From Actinomycetota bacterium (GTDB taxonomy: Bacteria > Actinomycetota > Thermoleophilia > Gaiellales > Gaiellaceae), in assembly GCA_013697465.1 (NCBI GenBank), contig JACCWU010000089.1, forward strand, positions 1 to 7,815: a stretch of DNA of 7,815 nucleotides, written 5' to 3'. Numbering within the stretch: position 1 is the first letter of the stretch; every line of letters begins with the position of its first letter. Under the pieces are notes generated by a model, which was given only the letters and a program-made list of their open reading frames with translations, searched no databases and was not told where the DNA came from. Of the stretch, positions 5,171 to 7,815 are shown piece after piece. The position numbers and the translations under genes are program-made.

Positions 5171-7815
5171 TCACGTATTGCAAACGGCTTCCTCCTGCCG
5201 CCCCGGCAGGAACTGCCGCCACTCGAGCTCAGTCAGACGACGACCGACAAGGCCGCACAGCCGTGCGCGCACGACGTCGATGTCGGTCCCGAGCGGCAGC
5301 GGCGCCCACAGGCGCACGGTCGCATCACCTCCCGCCGAGACGACGGACGTTCCGTCGGGGCTGACGGTGACGTCGTAGACGGGACCTTGGTGACCGCGCA
5401 GGGGCTCGGCGAGCGGCCGGGCGGTGGCAACGTCCCAGAGCACGATGTCGCCTCCCTCGCCGGCGGTGACCAGAAAGCGGCCGTGGTTCGTGAACTCGAC
5501 GGCGTTGACGTTGTTGTTGTGCGCGCGTAACACGGCACGCTGGCTTCGACCCTCGACGTCCCAGACGATCGCGGTCTTGTCGAAGCTCCCGGACGCGAGC
5601 GTTCTGCCGTCCGGAGCGAACGAGACGGCGAGGATACCGTCTTGGTGCCCGACGAGGCTGCCAGTTTTCTGGCGAGAGGCGACATCCCATAGGAACACGT
5701 TGCTGTCTCCCCAGCCGACCGAAGCGAGGAGCGTGCCGTCCGGGCTGAACGCCAGGCCGTGGATGCCCTCCGAGTGTCCACGGAGCTTCGCGACCCTGCT
5801 CCAGCGACGCGTGTCCCAGAGGAGGATGCTCGACTGTTCGCCGGACGAGGCGAGAGTCGTTCCATCGGGGCTGAAAGCGAGGGCACTACCGTCGTCGCCT
5901 ACCTCTCCGACGCGCGTGCGGAGCGTTGCCAGTCGGCGCCGGCCGTCGACGTCCCAGACGATCACCGTTCGGTCTGCGCTGATGGACGCCAGTAAGGCGC
6001 CATCCGAGCTGAAAGCCAGTTCCCACACGGCGCTGCGATGTCCGGAGAGTGCGACGGTGCGACCGGTTTGCACGCTCCGAAGGCTCACGCGATTGTCACC
6101 GGCGCCAGCGAAGGCGAGCGTCCCGCCGTCCGGGCTGAACGCGACTGCTTCCGCGGTCTCCCCATTGCGGGCGACGACGTGATGGTCGCTCGAGATCCTC
6201 CACAGGATCACCGTGCGATCATCCGCACCCGAGGCGAGTGTGTCGCCGTCCGGACTAAACGCGACGCTCGTCACGAAGTCGCTGTGGCCCCGGAGCGCCA
6301 CGAGTCTGCGGCGACGTTTCATGTCCCAGAGCCCCAGCGTCCCATCGAACGACGCGGTCGCGAGGGTCTCCCCGTCTGGGCTAAAGGCAACGTCGTACAC
6401 GGCTGCCCGGTGTCCGAGCAGTCGGGCGACGATCCGGCGCTGCGTCAGGCTCAACAGGACAACGGTCTGCTCCTCGACAGTGGTGGCAAGGAACTTTCCA
6501 TTGGGGCTGACCGCTACCGGACCGCCGTCGGCCTCCACGGGAAGTGTCAGTAGCGTCTGACCTCGAGCCGCGTCGTATACCACTGCCGGACCCTCGAAGC
6601 GGGTCACGACAAGGGTGCGACCGTCCGGAGAAAAGGCGACACCGCTTGCAGCGCCTGCCAAGGTGGTGCGAACGCGGGCTTGTGGAATGTCCCAAAGTAC
6701 GACGCCTTCCAACGTCGACACCGCCATCGTCTTCCCGTCCGGGCTGAAGACGATGTTCTCGACGAGGCCTGCTGTCGTGAAGCGCCCGACTCTGCGCCGG
6801 CGCGTCGGATCCCAGAGCGTGACGACGCCGCTCGTCCCGCAGGCGAGAACGCGGCCGTCCGGGCTGAAGGCCAGAGCCCGGAGCCGATCCCCCAACCGAA
6901 GCCGCGACAGTCGCCGACCGTCGGCCACGCGCCAGAGCGCGACGGAACCGTCCTCGCTCCCGGAGGCGACGAGCCGCCCGTCCGGGCTGAAGTCGACGCT
7001 GACGACGCCGGCGGAGTGGCCCCGGAGATACCCGATGATCGAGTCCGTTCGCCGTGCTGCGCGGATCAGGCTGTCGCGCGCCTCGACCGTCGGATCGACG
7101 CCGAACGCAGCGAGGCTTAGGAGGACGCCCCGCTCGAGACGCTCCGGAAGGTCGAGTCGCGCCTGCGTGGCGACCTGTCTCGATTGCGACAGTCTTAACT
7201 GGCGCTGGGCCTCGTCTCGCTGCCTGAGCGCGAAGACTCCGAAGAACAATGCGGCGGCGGTGAGGCACGCGAGGACGAGTGCGCCGGCTCGCGCCACTCG
7301 AATTGTGCGCCGATGCTGGCGCACCTCCTCGCTCGCGAGTACGTCCTTCGGCACGCCGTGCAAAGGTGCCGCCAGGTCGGCGACTGCATTCCGGAAGTTC
7401 GCGTGGCTGAGCGAGAGGTGCTCCTCGGTTCTCGCCCAGCGGAGATCGACGAAGCGAGGTTCTTCCGAGAAGGCGCCCCGCAGCGTCTCGGGAAGAGCTG
7501 TCGTACGCTTCCAGTCGAAGTCCGAACGGACGTCATCCCAGTGGAGCTCGCCGTCGGTCAGCGCGATGAGGATGCGATCGCTCGGTTTGGTCTCGCACCA
7601 GTGAGCTGCCTCGCGGGCCACCCATCGCGACGCTGCCGCCTGAGGCGACGCAAGGAGGAGGAAGTGCCGCGAACGGTCGAGCGCCCGCACGATGGAGGTC
7701 CAGAGAGCCGGGTCGGCGGAAAGGCTCGCCTCGTCTCGGAAGATCCGCATAACCTGTGGTCGATACCATGGTTTTGCGAAACGGTGTAGCGCTCGCTGTA
7801 AAGCGGGAGCAAGCC
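5171..7815 (-). CDS. TIR domain - transmembrane - 14x WD40 repeat protein (5'-partial)
   Basis: The frame is open to the window edge. The 21 codons before the ATG at 7750 read LAPALQRALHRFAKPWYRPQ, then V: normal TIR-family sequence, so that ATG is internal and the true start is beyond 7815. Numbering from the ATG at 7750: the TIR domain continues to about 131, with RIFRDEASLSADPALW (2-17), LLLASPQAAASRWVARE (31-47) and DGELHWDD (66-73). E47 sits where NAD+-cleaving TIR domains keep their catalytic glutamate. A basic stretch (144-154) precedes one transmembrane helix (155-175). A helical linker follows (181-243, SRQVATQARLDLPERL and TVEARDSL), of a kind shared with STAND-type WD40 proteins. 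WD40 repeats fill 244-821 and a tail RLTELEWRQFLPG (838-850) ends in VCNT. TIR domains act as scaffolds or NAD+ hydrolases, often in immunity; WD40 propellers bind proteins. A membrane-anchored sensor-effector role is inferred. No obvious partner gene lies downstream; upstream is not seen. Confidence 0.93.
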   Translation of the reverse strand, partial: LAPALQRALHRFAKPWYRPQVMRIFRDEASLSADPALWTSIVRALDRSRHFLLLASPQAAASRWVAREAAHWCETKPSDRILIALTDGELHWDDVRSDFDWKRTTALPETLRGAFSEEPRFVDLRWARTEEHLSLSHANFRNAVADLAAPLHGVPKDVLASEEVRQHRRTIRVARAGALVLACLTAAALFFGVFALRQRDEAQRQLRLSQSRQVATQARLDLPERLERGVLLSLAAFGVDPTVEARDSLIRAARRTDSIIGYLRGHSAGVVSVDFSPDGRLVASGSEDGSVALWRVADGRRLSRLRLGDRLRALAFSPDGRVLACGTSGVVTLWDPTRRRRVGRFTTAGLVENIVFSPDGKTMAVSTLEGVVLWDIPQARVRTTLAGAASGVAFSPDGRTLVVTRFEGPAVVYDAARGQTLLTLPVEADGGPVAVSPNGKFLATTVEEQTVVLLSLTQRRIVARLLGHRAAVYDVAFSPDGETLATASFDGTLGLWDMKRRRRLVALRGHSDFVTSVAFSPDGDTLASGADDRTVILWRISSDHHVVARNGETAEAVAFSPDGGTLAFAGAGDNRVSLRSVQTGRTVALSGHRSAVWELAFSSDGALLASISADRTVIVWDVDGRRRLATLRTRVGEVGDDGSALAFSPDGTTLASSGEQSSILLWDTRRWSRVAKLRGHSEGIHGLAFSPDGTLLASVGWGDSNVFLWDVASRQKTGSLVGHQDGILAVSFAPDGRTLASGSFDKTAIVWDVEGRSQRAVLRAHNNNVNAVEFTNHGRFLVTAGEGGDIVLWDVATARPLAEPLRGHQGPVYDVTVSPDGTSVVSAGGDATVRLWAPLPLGTDIDVVRARLCGLVGRRLTELEWRQFLPGRQEEAVCNT
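5193..5211 (-). other. 8-bp hairpin inside the 3' end of the TIR-WD40 gene
   Basis: TCCTGCCG-CCC-CGGCAGGA is a perfect 8-bp inverted repeat with a 3-nt centre, encoding LPGRQ about 20 nt before the stop codon. It is the strongest palindrome I noticed in the window. It may belong to the 3'-end structure together with 5145-5160, or simply reflect GC-rich codons. Confidence 0.5.
5288..7021 (-). repeat. Array of 14 WD40 repeats within the TIR protein gene
   Basis: Numbering from the ATG at 7750, blades begin near residues 244, 286, 326, 366, 405, 446, 488, 529, 570, 618, 658, 701, 743 and 786, so the period is 39-48 residues. Most blades share GH-x(5-6)-V-x-x-VAFSPDG-x-x-LAS and end in LWD or VWD. 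Fourteen blades fit two seven-bladed propellers (1-7 and 8-14). Blades 2-5 have lost the GH dipeptide and blades 5 and 8 lack the terminal WD, so the first propeller is more diverged. At DNA level the SPDG codons recur as cgtccgggctgaa, for example near 6737, 6857 and 6977, exactly 120 bp apart, which points to blade duplication. Confidence 0.9.
7226..7288 (-). other. Transmembrane helix between TIR and WD40 parts
   Basis: Residues 155-175 (AGALVLACLTAAALFFGVFAL, 21 uncharged residues; written here by its ends AGALVL and FGVFAL) form a single hydrophobic helix. RQHRR and RVAR precede it and a mixed-charge segment follows. By the positive-inside rule the TIR side is cytoplasmic and the WD40 side may be outside the cell. 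Confidence 0.8.

Noticed and set aside
5288..7021. Regular ~120-bp repeats as a CRISPR or tandem-repeat element
   Set aside because: The repeats are in-frame WD40 blades with diverged sequence throughout; there are no identical repeats with unique spacers.

Overview
This GC-rich window has long, tightly packed genes, GTG starts, several hairpins without U-tracts, and a cyclase, transporter and TIR-WD40 protein of types I associate with soil Actinomycetota. My best guess is a Thermoleophilia-like lineage (Gaiellales/Solirubrobacterales); Chloroflexota is possible. This is inference from protein style, with no marker gene to confirm it.

Layout. (1) At the left edge, on the minus strand, are the first 60 codons of a class III nucleotide cyclase domain protein (1-180). 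Its leader has a perfect inverted repeat around a -10-like hexamer. (2) Positions 321-4883 hold a complete CUT1-type sugar ABC importer. The ATPase (321-1541, minus) is divergent from an operon-like run of permease, permease and solute-binding protein (1580-2557, 2574-3437, 3468-4883, plus). Only 38 bp separates the divergent starts. (3) A convergent spacer (4884-5170) holds a hairpin cluster and a previously easy-to-miss, frameshifted C-terminal remnant of a SnoaL/NTF2-like protein on the minus strand. (4) From 5171 to the right edge, on the minus strand, runs a large protein with a TIR domain, one transmembrane helix, a helical linker and 14 WD40 repeats. Its frame stays open past the window edge and still reads as TIR sequence, so the ATG at 7750 is internal and the gene is 5'-truncated here.

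How the genes fit together. The importer should bind a sugar or polyol outside the membrane (binding protein), pass it through the two permeases, and be powered by the MalK/UgpC-type ATPase. The substrate cannot be read from sequence. The TIR-TM-WD40 protein looks like a membrane-anchored sensor with a possible NAD+-consuming effector domain. It is the most interesting gene here, although the architecture as such resembles proteins I know from other actinobacteria. I see no CRISPR array, tRNA, rRNA, insertion sequence or origin.
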